The notes beneath the pieces were generated by a model. The model was given only the letters and a program-made list of their open reading frames with translations, did not search any database and was not told where the DNA came from. Shown here piece after piece: positions 45,480-56,555 of a stretch of 64,000 nt of DNA (position 1 is the first letter of the stretch; each line of letters starts with the position of its first letter). Source of the stretch: Diphasiastrum complanatum (taxonomy: Eukaryota > Streptophyta > Lycopodiopsida > Lycopodiales > Lycopodiaceae); contig CM055108.1 of NCBI GenBank assembly GCA_029204225.1, positions 148,217 to 212,216 on the forward strand. The letters run 5' to 3'. Made by a program: the position numbers and the translations under genes.

Positions 45480-48400
45480 TTAAATTATGTTTGCACATTC
45501 TTTTTTTTGAAGTACATTTTCTAAGGAATTTTCACTGATGCCTCTCAATTCAGAACTTGACATATTCTCAACACTCTCGTTTTCAGCTGATGAAGTGGAA
45601 GACCCGTCTTCTTCATCAGAGTCAACTGGCATGTCTTCCTTAAAATCCGCGTCTAATGTTGACAAAAAACCTTGTAAATCAGCTTTTCTCTGTTGATGAC
45701 GAGTGGAGGATGATGGTTTTTCAAGTAATCTAAGTCGTTCTTTCAATATAGATATTGTTGACTTTCGTAGATGATTGGTCATTGTTAATTCAAAATTAAA
45801 TGCCAAAACATCTACATCCTGTAGATTCAAATCGTCGACTCTTGGTTGATTTTTTGGCAATTTCTTTCTCTTGCCCTTTGGATCTACTTGCAACATTTCG
45901 AGTTCGTACCTTCCCAAAAAAGCATTCGTTGAAGTGGTGCGCAACCAACGGACACGTAGTACTTTTGTTTGATTGCTATTTTGAATACAGCCAAGTACTT
46001 TGGCAATCCAAAATGGATGTCCTTCATTGTTTTCTGAAGCTAGAAGTGCAACAAGTCTTCCAATTTGGATTTCATTCAAATGCCATTTCATTTTTGCAGC
46101 TTTTACACTTTGCCTATTCTTCCTTGAGCCCACATAAATTTCATGTTCCTCACCTTGCACAAGCTGCAGATCTCGAGGAAGATCTGAAGGTTCGATAGTC
46201 GTAGTTGATGTTCCTAATTTATGAGGCCAATGAAATTCATCGGTTGTTGCTTTATGAGGCCAATGAAATTCATCAGTTGTTGATGTATGTTTGAGATTGA
46301 GCAAACTGAATTTTTGTTCCTCGAAAAAGTCCATCCACCAATGCTGATCAAACTCATCAAAAAAATGATAAGCTCTTGAATACTTGATTCAAAAGAATTT
46401 AATGAGGCAAATGGATCAATCTCACGATGTTCTCTTTGCGTCTTTTGTTCTTCTAGCAAGGACTTCAAGGGAGACAACACAACAAGCTTGATTTGAGTCG
46501 ATGGAATGTTAAGCAAAAATCGAACTCCTTCAAGAGGTAGCCACGAAACTGAATTTGAAAATAGTTTGCCCCATTATAATATAATGTCTAATTCGTTACA
46601 TTCGATTTTAAACTGGTGTTGAAAGCTAATATCATTGATATTAGCTACGCATCGCTCTGTTTCGTTGGACGCCTTAACATAATCACGAAAGTCATGTGTG
46701 TTTGATTGATGACACGTTTGGCTTTGGCACATACGATTCGTCGACAATGCTTTGAAGCACTGGTAATGAAAATGCTTTCTTGCGTCTCAATCTCTTAGAA
46801 AAGCAATTAAACATTTGATCAATTTGATCATGGGTATGTCCTACCAACAAAAATCCTATTTTTACTTTTTTGAAAAAAAATTTCTCCACTAGCATAGACA
46901 AGTATGCCAAAGCAATTTGATTTTTATTTTCCCTAGCAGCGTTGTCAAGCTGCAAATAAAGTATTTCTGGAAGATTTTCACCAAATTTGCAAATTATCTT
47001 ATGTACAATGGTGATCGTCAAATTTGGATCATTTCGAACATTGGGATAATAAAAAAAGACCTTGGACTCCAAAGTGCCATTAAACACAAGTGCTCCAACG
47101 AGATGAACCTGAATAAAATCTGCCTCGTTCAAATTTTTGGGCACTCTGACAAAATGAGACAACATTGTTTTCTTCTGATCTATGCCATCAATAACAAGTC
47201 CCAGATATTTTTGTGGACATTCCAAACATTTCTTTCGATGCTTGGCCAACTTTTGTCTTTCAACTGTTTGTTGATCTCTGTGCAGTTGAAGAGCTTTTGT
47301 AGCATCCACTGAAAATACAATGATTCACTTATTTAATAAAATAAAGATCATACCATAATGGTGTTCAAAAATACTGCAACATAAATTTTTTCAAAACAGA
47401 AAGTATTAAAATGAATGACAAATATAAATAATATTTACCTTTCTCATCATTGGTCTTTTCAAGTTGTTTTGCAGACTTTAACAACTCGCAAGTAGAGCAT
47501 ACTGTCATTCGTGATTTTTTGAAAATCTTTACTAGTCCAAAATCTCTTTTCCAAATTCTAAGAAAATATGAGTAACTCAAATAGGAAACATTTTTTGTTT
47601 TTGCAAACTCTTTGTACATCAAAAATATTTCTAGTTTTGTAAAATTATCCGGCAAGTGAAAATATAAGAAATTAGGCAATTTTTCTCCGTGCACATCTAT
47701 GAAATGATTTAGCCAAACAGTTGCATTTAAAGCATCTGGAGAAACAGTTCGACCCTGTAAGGATCCCCGTAATGTTGGGTCTTTCTGAAGTCGTGCATGC
47801 ATTCGTTGAAGCCGTGAGTTTTCGATTGCATGAACTGCTTTGTAAGCTTTGCGACAAACCTCCAAAGCATTTAAAAAATACGAAAATATATTTTTGTCCG
47901 GCCTCACTATTGCACACAAATAGAAATTTCTCTCATCCTTACTTTGTAAAAAGAAGTTTGATCTTAATTCTTCAATTTTTCTAATACTCAGCTTTTGCAA
48001 ACAACAGGATGAGCAGCAAATAATATTCCATACCTTTCAAATCTCAGATTTTGTAATCAACTATTTTTGACGATTCGTTAAATCAGGTGAGGATCTCAAG
48101 TCTCTCTTGTATTTTTCTTTTCGGAGTCTGATATATAAATTGAACCTGTGACACTAGTAGGTGCTTGAACTGGTTGAGGAGGTGTTGGAATTTCATGATT
48201 GAGAATTATGGCTCCAACCTCAGGATGTTCTGGACCCTTAGAAGGCTCTAAATTTTCAACAAATATAGTCCTTTTAGATTTAACACAACGAACATCACTT
48301 TGAGAAGGTCTCCTACGAACATGAGAAAAGCTTGAACGTCGCGGATCAATAGACTTACGTGGATCTGTTGATTTACTAGAATCAGTAACTGAGTGAATTG

Positions 48401-48729
48401 AAGCTTTTGACTCATCACTCAATGATTCAACTTGTTCAAAAGAACAATGTTCTAGTTGTGCCGAGCCTGTATCTGAAGAGGAGGACGAGGTCGAAAGATT
48501 TGATACAAGCTGAGTTACAACGTCATTACTTGAAAAATACTTGCTTGAGGAATTTCAGATGATGAACGGGTAAATGATGACGATGCCACATCGTTTACCA
48601 AAACATGTTTAGATTCATGAGTGGCTTTATAAAAAAGCTTTCATTGGGAATGTCAGATGAAGATGTTGCACTTGTTGCAACATACTGAGTTACAACTACT
48701 GGAATAGAAGAGGTAGAACTACTTGACAT
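45480..48729 (-). pseudogene. DUF7869-like (RNase H-fold type) transposase gene
   Basis: Start ATG at 48729 (MSSSSTSSIPVVV). The Ser-rich N terminus is frameshifted near 48640 and 48530. A Cys motif (CCSSCCLQKL, about 48015) leads to exon 48030-47439, joined in phase to an exon beginning at 47308 (G|TG GAT). The core shows LGLVIDGIDQKKT, then ILYLQLDNAARENKNQ, then VGHTHDQIDQMFN: the Asp-Asp-(His/Asp) pattern I recall for DUF7869, probably a DDE nuclease. After a stop near 46570 come NSVSWLPLEGVRF and, in another frame, a barrel-like domain (GRLVALLASENNEGHPFWIA, about 46080) and an acidic tail. Family recall is from memory. Cleavage activity is inferred, and the breaks suggest it is no longer active. 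Confidence 0.7.
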
Positions 48730-48760
48730 CGTAACCTCAAATTTTTTTTAACTACGTACT

Positions 48761-48773
48761 TATGCTAAGCATA
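48761..48773. promoter_or_regulatory. 13-bp inverted repeat, copy 1
   Basis: TATGCT-A-AGCATA, 32 bp upstream of the transposase start codon. Candidate binding site for an element-encoded protein. Confidence 0.6.
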
Positions 48774-48985
48774 GAACCGTTCAAATAGTTAACACCACAC
48801 TAAATGTGCTCCTCAAACATAACTGCAACCTATGTTGGTAATAGAACAAATAAAAACCTATGCGAACCTCAATAGACGCACACAGAAAAACCAACTAAAT
48901 GCAAATGAACAACAAGTCTAAAAAGTAACTGGTTAATAAAAATTTCCGGCGGCTACCATGTCTTAAATACTGTTTGGCAGCATTC

Positions 48986-49008
48986 TTAGGGTTAGGGTTA
49001 GGGTTAGG
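48986..49008 (+). repeat. Short TTAGGG array
   Basis: Three full TTAGGG units plus TTAGG, in the spacer between the divergent genes. The common plant telomere unit is TTTAGGG; the six-base form is found only in some lineages. On the opposite strand it gives the telo-box-like AACCCTAA. Confidence 0.9.
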
Positions 49009-49569
49009 TTTGGACTGTCCGGGCTAATACTCGAGGTCAGCGTGGGGTGAGGTGAGTCATGGCAAATTGGTCCCGACATAAGCTGGAGGACTGGCGTGAG
49101 ACGGTGGATTTTCATTAAGATAGTGTTTTAAATTTTCCTAATAAGTCTTTTTTTTTTTTTGTAGATTTTCAATTGTCTTTGATAATTTTCGAAATGTGGA
49201 GGATTTCTTTTAAAATTTCAAGAAAACCTCAAGATATTCCGTTAAAAGATAAGAAAAAATTCATGTACTATTTCACTAAAGGGGTCAACAACACAAAGCT
49301 TTCGGAGCTTAGCTGAGAAGCCTGGCAGAGGAGACTCGCAATTCAAAGTTCAAGGAAGATTGCTTGCTGATCAACCAGATGACGATCATGAAGAAGGTTT
49401 TGTGAATATACTTGTAAAGGAGACGGATAAGTCTCGTTCTATTTTCATTCTGAATGAGACTATGATAAAGATCCGACTTTGTCAGGACAAGGCCATCAAA
49501 GCCTATTTTGATAAAGCTCTAGTTACTTTGGTGAGTAATTATGAAATATATTTTTAATCATGTTTGTTT

Positions 49570-49582
49570 CATGCTTAGCATA
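49570..49582. promoter_or_regulatory. 13-bp inverted repeat, copy 2
   Basis: CATGCT-T-AGCATA, one arm base changed, inside the intron 49531-49668 of the methyltransferase gene. Confidence 0.55.
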
Positions 49583-51279
49583 GTTGTTATTAGATATAAA
49601 ATTATTTAAACTTTTAGATTTAAGCTTTTAGTCACTATATTTTAATTTTGATTTTTGTTTCTGTTCAGAGCATGAAGCAATGCTTAAAAATGGTTTTAGC
49701 TGCTATTGATGAGAGAAAAGATCCAGTCTATTCATTACAGAGTTCAAAAGGTGTATCTATTGGACCTCACAAGCCCGCTTCTACCACTGCTCAGGTCACA
49801 AAGCCGGCCTCTGAAAATGTTGAGGATGAAACCGTAGCCATCCCTCATCCCAAAAAAAAAAGATCTCAAATTATTTCTGAAACTTCGCCCACTAGACCTA
49901 AGTCACGCCCAAAGACCATGGCTACACATCGCCATAAGTCCATCCCTTCTGCTGAAAGCAAAAAAGCCACCACCGAACCATCTTTGGCGTTGCCTGGTGC
50001 ATCCATCCGCCCATTACAAGACAACTCCGAACTTGCCAAATTAAGAGAAGATATCCATAAAACAAAAAAAATAAAAGAAACATCTTTAATTTTAGACATA
50101 AATCAGTGTGATAGGACACCTGTAGACCTAATAACAGGAGACAGACCAATGGAAGTTAGAGAGCCTAATGAAACACATGTACATAATTTAAAAATAAAAT
50201 TTAGAGATCATACACAAGCCATAGTTACTCCCTTTGTTGTTTTGGTTGATCCCAACGAATGCAACGATATTGCAAATTTTGACTTTTCTGTATTAGATTC
50301 ATATCATTTCTTTGTTCTTGGGGGGATACACAGTTTACAAGTTCGAAAACAATTATCTCTAGAATATTCCCATATTACAAGCTTTCGAATTGTGAGTGTC
50401 ATTGTATTTGCTAGCCTGACAGTGAAAGAAGTGAAATTATTGGCTTGGGACCACGATATTGATCAGAACTACCGGATGAAGATGACCGTGATACAAAGAA
50501 TTCGTTTTTTTCACAAAGAATACATGAGAGTCTCCAAAGCAGGAGATGTGAATCAACTTGAGCTGAAAGCACTATGTGCTCAAGAGGCAAGCCTGCCTTT
50601 TGATTTGAAAAAGCCTTACTAAATACGATAATTTTTTTCAGCTTCCTTTTTGCAGTGCTCTGGTTATAATATATGTTATAATCTTTTTAAATTGTTTTTA
50701 TTAGACTAAAATTTGAACTCAATTTTAATATTGGTTAAATCCTTTATCAATTAATTTTTTTTTATTTCAAGTGTGGGCCCTTGTTGATAAAATTTTTGAT
50801 AAGTGGAAAATTTTTCAAATAAAAGGCCAACCTGCTCAGGGTGTCTCGAAGTCCAAAAAAAAAGTTGTGAGCACTCAAACTCTGAAGCCAATCCCTACTG
50901 AAATGGGAATATCAGAGTGGAAGAATATGCAAGGGATTAGCTCTTCAGAGCTAATAATAAGTGTTCTTTCAAGAGTTGCCGATAGTCAACTTTCCCTGGC
51001 AGAAATGAGAAAAGAATTTCAGAGGTAATAATCATAAATTAAATATTTATTTTCATGTTACATTTTTTAATGAAATGATTTTCATAATTTGGTTGGATTT
51101 TTAACAATTATATTTTTTAAATGCAAGCACAAATCATTTATGAAAGTTCAAGAAGCCCTTGTGACAGGGTTAAATTGTCAAGATTTCGATGAGTGCCAAA
51201 GGCTTTATCTTCTAAGCAGCCGAAATGAAGCCCTGAGTCCATTTTTTATTTTGTTTAGAGACATGGTATTTATTTCACC

Positions 51280-51292
51280 CATGCTTAGCATA
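51280..51292. promoter_or_regulatory. 13-bp inverted repeat, copy 3
   Basis: CATGCT-T-AGCATA at the start of intron 51266-51445. Confidence 0.55.
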
Positions 51293-51326
51293 GGTGCTTA
51301 TTAATTGTTTCTTTCCTATATTCTAT

Positions 51327-51356
51327 GTCTCCTATGCTAAGCATAGCTTTTTCTTT
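51327..51356 (+). repeat. 30-bp direct repeat with inverted-repeat copy 4
   Basis: Unit starting GTCTCCT and ending CTTTTTCTTT. It contains TATGCT-A-AGCATA at 51333-51345. It differs from 51411-51440 at one base. Confidence 0.85.
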
Positions 51357-51410
51357 ATTTAATTATTTTCTTTTGATAAGTTAAGTCTCCTATTATATTT
51401 TATATTTTTT

Positions 51411-51440
51411 GTCTCCCATGCTAAGCATAGCTTTTTCTTT
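51411..51440 (+). repeat. 30-bp direct repeat with inverted-repeat copy 5
   Basis: Second unit, 84 bp downstream, with CATGCT-A-AGCATA at 51417-51429. Its pyrimidine end forms the polypyrimidine tract of the 3' splice site at 51445. Confidence 0.85.
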
Positions 51441-52649
51441 TTCAGTCTCCCAAAGACAAACAAAACAAAGTCCTTCCAGAGCAATTCAAGAGACATATTC
51501 TGAAGACAAAAGCAGAAAAAAGGGATAGGGAGAAATTGGCACGGGGTGAGACCATTGTGGAGGAGGATCCATTAGAGACCTACCTTCCCAAAAGTGTCGA
51601 TGATCAACCATGCTTTTACTTTGTTGAGGAGGGCAATTGCAGAGAAATTTTAAATTTTTTAAGAAAAATGCCTTATACACTCTGCATCGCCGATATACCA
51701 TATGAATTTCAGATGAAAAAATCATTAAATGATGATACTCCTTTCGAATTCACTAAAATCCATAGTTTTATGCAGGGCTTTCTTGAAGTCACAACTTCTC
51801 CAATTTGGAGAGTTGTTATTTTTCATTCTTGGTAGTCAGCATCAGTACAGAAAGCTCTACTAACTTTCTATAATGCGGGAATTGAGAATGCTGTGTGGTA
51901 AGTTCTTAAGTTTTCGAATTATCAATTCGTATTTTAATTCGTAATTTATTTTAAATTTTTTATTTTAAAATTAAAATTTTAATTTGATTTTACTTGTAAT
52001 GTTCCATGTCAGGTACAAGCCCAATGCCAGGAACTCGGGAGGAACTCGACTTTGCAATGAAATAGAATACATAACCATTGGTTATTATTCTTTGGATGAC
52101 AAACGCTCGATATTGTATTATAACACTTCCGGACTGACAAATTTTGGAAACTTGTTCCAGTATCCAGTTGTGACAAAGAAATTAAAAAATCCAATGACGG
52201 GTTCCGTGGCTTGTCCCTACCAAAAGCCACAACAATTAATTAATCATTTAATTGATATTTTTTCTCACCCAGCTGATTGGGTTTTAGATTTATTTAGCGG
52301 TAGCGGCATTAGGAGCGCATGTGCTGTTCAAAAAGGCAGACATGTTGCTGTAGTAAATTTAGATACTAATTTAGTTGATTTTATAAAAATGAGAATGAAA
52401 TGTCTTTCAATTTTGCTAGATGAATTATTTGAGATGGAAAAGAGTTTGGACAGCAAGGATACAATAATTTCCTTGTCCAAGGAACCTCAGCCTCCTGCTA
52501 GCGGAAAAGTAGGCGACACAGGAGAATTTGCTGATGTCTTGGTTCAAGATTACAATGTAGTAACTATAGTTGAGGAAATTGTAAAAGAGGTGCCACTTGA
52601 TAGTACAGTGGCTACTCAAAAAAAAATAAAAGAAAAAAAATGTAAATGA

Positions 52650-53055
52650 CATCGATGATTTTTGGGAATAAAAGATTCTCTTTTGTTTTAAAGAATAATT
52701 GTGTTTGTATTTTTTTGATGTATTGTGTTTTGAATTCTTTTTTATTGATTTAATATTTTTAAATTTTATTTTTTAACGATTTAAAATTTAAAATTTGAAA
52801 TATTTTAAAAAATTTAACATTGATAATTATTACCAAAAATTAAAATTGTAATGATTTGTCAAGTTTACAATATTTTAATTTTAGATGTGTTTTTATAATA
52901 TTTTTTGTAAAAAAACTTTTGTTAAAAATCATAGGAAATGAAAAAAAAAATTATATTTTTTTCAGGGTGATTTAAATATTCTTATAAATAATTTAATCTT
53001 GATTATTGTAAAGTAATTTTATTTGCGTGTATTTAATGTTTAAAGCTAGTCACTC
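52650..53055. other. AT-rich 3' flank of methyltransferase gene
   Basis: Over 80 percent A/T by eye, with AATAAA-like signals (GGAATAAAAG near 52666). No gene. The element end probably lies here. Confidence 0.5.
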
Positions 53056-53059
53056 AAAT

Positions 53060-53865
53060 TAGCAACAAGAAGAAGAAGATGAAGCAGCTTTCATGACCAA
53101 AGTCGGAGAACAACAGGATATCAATTTCTGGTATCTAGACTCCGGAGCAACTCAACACATGACTCACCATCGTGACTGGTTCAAAGGCTACAAGTCATTC
53201 ACCCACTTTCGAGTTGTGCAACTTGGAGACAACTCATCACATTCAATCAAAGGTGAAGGAGCAGTCAGAGTTGAATGCAAAAGAGGTGAAGTCAAGTTGT
53301 GGTCCAACGTTCTCCACGTTCCAAACCTGACCAATAATCTACTCTTAGTTAGCAGAATCACCGATTCAAATTGGAGGGTCAAATTCGATATAGAAGGCTG
53401 CACAATTTTTGACAAATCCCGGAAGGTTCTAGCCTATGGAAGAAAAAGCGGCTATCTGTACAAACTCGGCCATTGCTATTCTTCTAACAGTCAAGCTCTT
53501 CACACAACCACTTTTGAAACAACTGATATGTCGTGGCATTTGAGACTTGGGCCATCTTAACTTCAACAGTATTCAGCAAATGTTAGCTCAAAGTCTAGTA
53601 CAAGACCTGCCTTCAGTCAACAAGCCAACTTCTCCATGCAAAAGTTGTATTATCAGCAAGCATGCTAGAAGTCTCTTCGGTTCAGACTCAGTTCACACAT
53701 CCAAGGGCTTGCTTGACCTTGTACACAGCAACATTTGTGGCCCGATGTAGATTGCTTCCACAGAGGGAGCTCTCTATTCCCTAACTTTCATCAACAATTT
53801 CTCTCGAAGGATTGCAATCTACTATCTGAAGAACAAGTCTGAAGCATTCAAGTTCTTCGTGCAGC
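53060..53865 (+). pseudogene. Copia protease-integrase fragment
   Basis: Begins in the middle of the polyprotein (EEEDEAAFMTKVGEQQ). It has the protease motif WYLDSGATQHM, LHVPNLTNNLLLVSRITD, GAG-preintegrase (MSWHLRLG, frameshift, GHLNFNSIQQM), the integrase zinc region (CKSCIISKHAR) and the first core block LVHSNICGPM, with a stop after it. It is cut near 53865 by an LTR tail. Gag and reverse transcriptase are missing. The protease region is similar by eye to the adjacent element at 55016. Confidence 0.85.
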
Positions 53866-53869
53866 GCAC

Positions 53870-53990
53870 GAACACTTTCCGTTTGAGTTCATTTCTCGTT
53901 TGAGTTTCGAGTTCGTTTCCTTTCATGTTCATTTCTTTTTGAGCTATTTTAGTTTCTCACACTCACACACCCTCTTTCATTCCCAACATG
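53870..53990 (+). repeat. Copia LTR 3' end, truncated
   Basis: A T-rich end with repeats of GAGTTCRTTTC, ending just before TGGTATCAAAGCT (53990-54002), a slightly diverged tRNA-Met primer-binding site. Only the final ~120 bp of the LTR can be seen. Confidence 0.6.
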
Positions 53991-54142
53991 GTATCAAAGC
54001 TATTTTCATAGCCTGATAAGCTTCCACAGTACAATACTCTACTAGCGGATAGAGTAATTGTCTTCTTGTTCTGTAATTCAGTATCAGATTTTCAAACTTA
54101 AGTCATTGATAGTTTTTCCTATCACTTAGACTAATCTTCCAC

Positions 54143-56555
54143 ATGGATTTCCGAGGAAAAGCCAGTCCTATCATGGACAAGCTTGATGGAGCCAATTGCC
54201 ATTTGTGAAAATTTAAGATGAAAACTGTACTAATGGCTAAAGGATTGTACGATGTTGTTACACGTGCAGAAGGGAGACCTGAAGCAGATGATGCAGCAAT
54301 CGTCAGATGGAAGCTAAAGGATGGAAAGGTTTTTGTGCTGATCATCCTCAACATTACGGATACCCAAATCGGCCATGTATCCGAGGCCTAGACATCGAAA
54401 GAAGTCTGGGACATCTTGAGCACACTATACGAAATGCAAGGTATAGCTTCTAAGCTATATCTCTGGAAGAGATTTTACTCCCTCAAGATGACGAATGGTG
54501 ATTCCCTGCAGAATCACATCAATCAATTCAAGAACCTGCTAAGGCAAATGGTCGTTGTTGGATTTATCATAGATGATCAAGACTTAGTGATACAACTGCT
54601 TACAAGCCTGCCAAGATCATACGATAGCTGGGTGATGATCATCATGACACATCCAGAATTGACTCTTTGGAGAGTCATTACTATGTTGTTGCAAGAAGAC
54701 ACGCGGAGGAACGAAGCCTCAAGTTCATCAGCTGATTCTCACTCTTTATACACCAACAAGAGCACGACTAAGCAGAAGAAGAAGAAAGGCCCGAAGCAGT
54801 CAAAGCAAGACCAAAAACCAGCACAACACAAAGAACAGTCAAATTCGCAGACAAATAAGAAGCTGTTCTGTAGATACTGCAAGAAAAACAACCACGAAAT
54901 TCAAGACTGCCGGATACTGCAAGCAAAGAACAATAACAAGGGGCAGTCGAATCAAGTAGCAAATGCAGCTACATAAGTTCCACAGCCTATTGAAGAAGCG
55001 GATCATGATGTCTTCATGACCAGCCATCAAGGAGCATCCGGCGACAGTTCTTGGTTCCTGGATTCCAGAGCCACTCAACACATGACCAGCCTCATTGGAT
55101 GTTTCGAGTCCTGTACACCTTACAGTACCAAGAAATATGTCCGCCTTGGCGACAATAGCACACAAACTATTAAAGGTAAAGGTATTGTAAGATTAAGCTT
55201 TGCAAATAATCAGTCTAAGCTACTTTCTAAAGTCCTATATGTACCAAATTTATCTACGAATTTGCTCTCTGTAAGCAGAATCACAGATCTAGAACATAGA
55301 GTAGAATTCGAATGTGATCAGTGCAAAGTAGTTGATAGGACATGCAAGATCCTAGCATTCGAAAAGAGGCATGGATACTTGTATGAATTAAGTCATTGTT
55401 TTTTCGCCTCTAGTCAGGCGTTCAATACTTCTATTCATGCAAATAAAAGTTTACTTTGGCATTATAGACTTGGTCACTTGAATTATGCTGATGTACAACA
55501 AATGTCTAGACAATCTATTATTCTTGATCTCGACTATCCTCATGATAAAGTCGAGTTACATGTCTGTCAAGATTGTCTAGTTGGTAAACAGACTAGGAAA
55601 CCATTTAAATCAAGCCATCAGCATATTGCTAGAGGATTGTTAGACATTGTACATTTAGACATTTGTGGCCCGATGAAAAATCCTTCACTGAAGGATGCAA
55701 AGTATATTATAACTTTTATTGATGAATTCTCCAGAAGGACTATGGTATACTTTATGAAAAAGAAATCAAGCCTTCAACTGCTTCAGAATCTTCAAGGAGC
55801 ATGCAGAAAAGGAGACTGGAAGGACGATCAAGGCTCTAAGGTCAGACAACGGTGGAGAATATATCTCTATCGAGTTTAAGAAGTACTGCCAAAGCCATGG
55901 CATTGAGCAGCAATTCACCACTCCTTACAGTCTTCAGTCTAATGGCTTAGCCGAGAGGAAGAACCGTACCCTAGTTGAATCAGCCAAATGTATGGTAGCG
56001 CATGCATCGCTGCCGAAGAGATTTTGGGCTGCAACTGTCTCCACTGCAACTTACGTCCAGAACAGATATTCGACCAAGGCCCTCTCAGACAAGACACCCC
56101 ACGAGGTGTGGACAGGCTTTATGCCTTCTGTGAAGAATCTAAGAGTGTTTGGATGCGTTGCCTACGCGCATATCCCAAAGAGGAAAAAATTGGACTTCCA
56201 AGGTCTCAAGACCATCCTGATTGGATATACTTCATCTAATAATACATACAAGCTATATAATCCTGATACCCAGCAAATCCTGTATAGCCGGGATACATTC
56301 TTTGTTGAGGATCAGTTCGTCGACATCAAAGGCAAGGATATTGCTCTAGGAGAACCTTCATCACCTACCATTGACACGACTGTCCGAGCTTTTGGCTCAG
56401 GCATGTCCATACTTTTTGATAGCAAATCAGACGAAGATGTTGTTGTTACCCAGCAACAAGTTCTAGGAGTGGTTCATCAATCAAATCCTCCCAGAAGATC
56501 AAGCCGAGTGTGCACACAGCCCACAAGGTATACTCCTAAGTCTGCATGTCTATAA
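54143..56555 (+). pseudogene. Copia gag-protease-integrase, no reverse transcriptase
   Basis: From ATG 54143 (MDFRGKASPIMDKLDGANCH) one frame continues to 55879 with stops near 54207, 54389 and 54974. It holds the Gag core, a zinc knuckle (CRYCKKNNHEIQDC, about 54867), protease with DSRATQHM (Gly of D-S-G replaced by Arg), GAG-preintegrase (LLWHYRLGHLN, 55454) and the integrase zinc region and core (CQDCLVGKQTR, VHLDICGPM, FIDEFSRRTM). After a frameshift the core ends (SNGLAERKNRT, about 55935) and the C-terminal part runs to 56555. Reverse transcriptase, RNase H and the 3' LTR are absent. The protease change alone would prevent maturation. Confidence 0.88.

Larger units (their letters stand above)
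49250..52649 (+). pseudogene. ParB-like domain plus permuted amino-DNA methyltransferase
   Basis: Exons supported by phase are up to 49530, 49669 onward, 51128-51265 with 51446-51897, and 52013-52649. The joins 49530/50622, 50772-51024 and 51128 are unsettled, and the first exon is unknown (a possible ATG lies at 49059). Domains: a Lys/Pro/Ser-rich linker (49750-50050), then a ParB/Srx-like domain (PVDLITGDRPM to FVLGGIHSLQVRKQL, about 50110-50360). The methyltransferase has catalytic motif IV as ADIPYEF (about 51680; usual D-P-P-Y), VVIFHSW, AVWYKPN across the intron, then QKPQQLINHLI and DWVLDLFSGSG for S-adenosylmethionine binding (about 52230-52310). Motif IV before motif I is the beta-class order of N4-cytosine/N6-adenine enzymes. 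A TAG at 51833 interrupts the frame. The likely role is methylating DNA in the nucleus. Confidence 0.65.
45200..53050. mobile_element. Candidate mobile element: transposase plus ParB-methyltransferase
   Basis: Two divergent, intron-bearing genes share one AT-rich segment lying between Gypsy/Copia debris: a DUF7869-like transposase (45480-48729, minus) and a ParB-like/DNA methyltransferase gene (about 49250-52649, plus). The same 13-bp inverted repeat occurs near or within both genes' noncoding parts (48761, 49570, 51280, 51333, 51417). The right flank resumes in the middle of a Copia polyprotein. Terminal inverted repeats and a target-site duplication could not be established, so the ends are approximate and the unity of the element is an inference from co-location, shared motif and composition. 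Confidence 0.5.

Noticed and set aside
45233-52966. CCTGAA-AAAA at 45235 and its complement TTTT-TTCAGG at 52966 as terminal inverted repeats of the candidate element
   Set aside because: The match is short and falls in A/T-rich DNA where it is expected by chance; flanks show no convincing target-site duplication.
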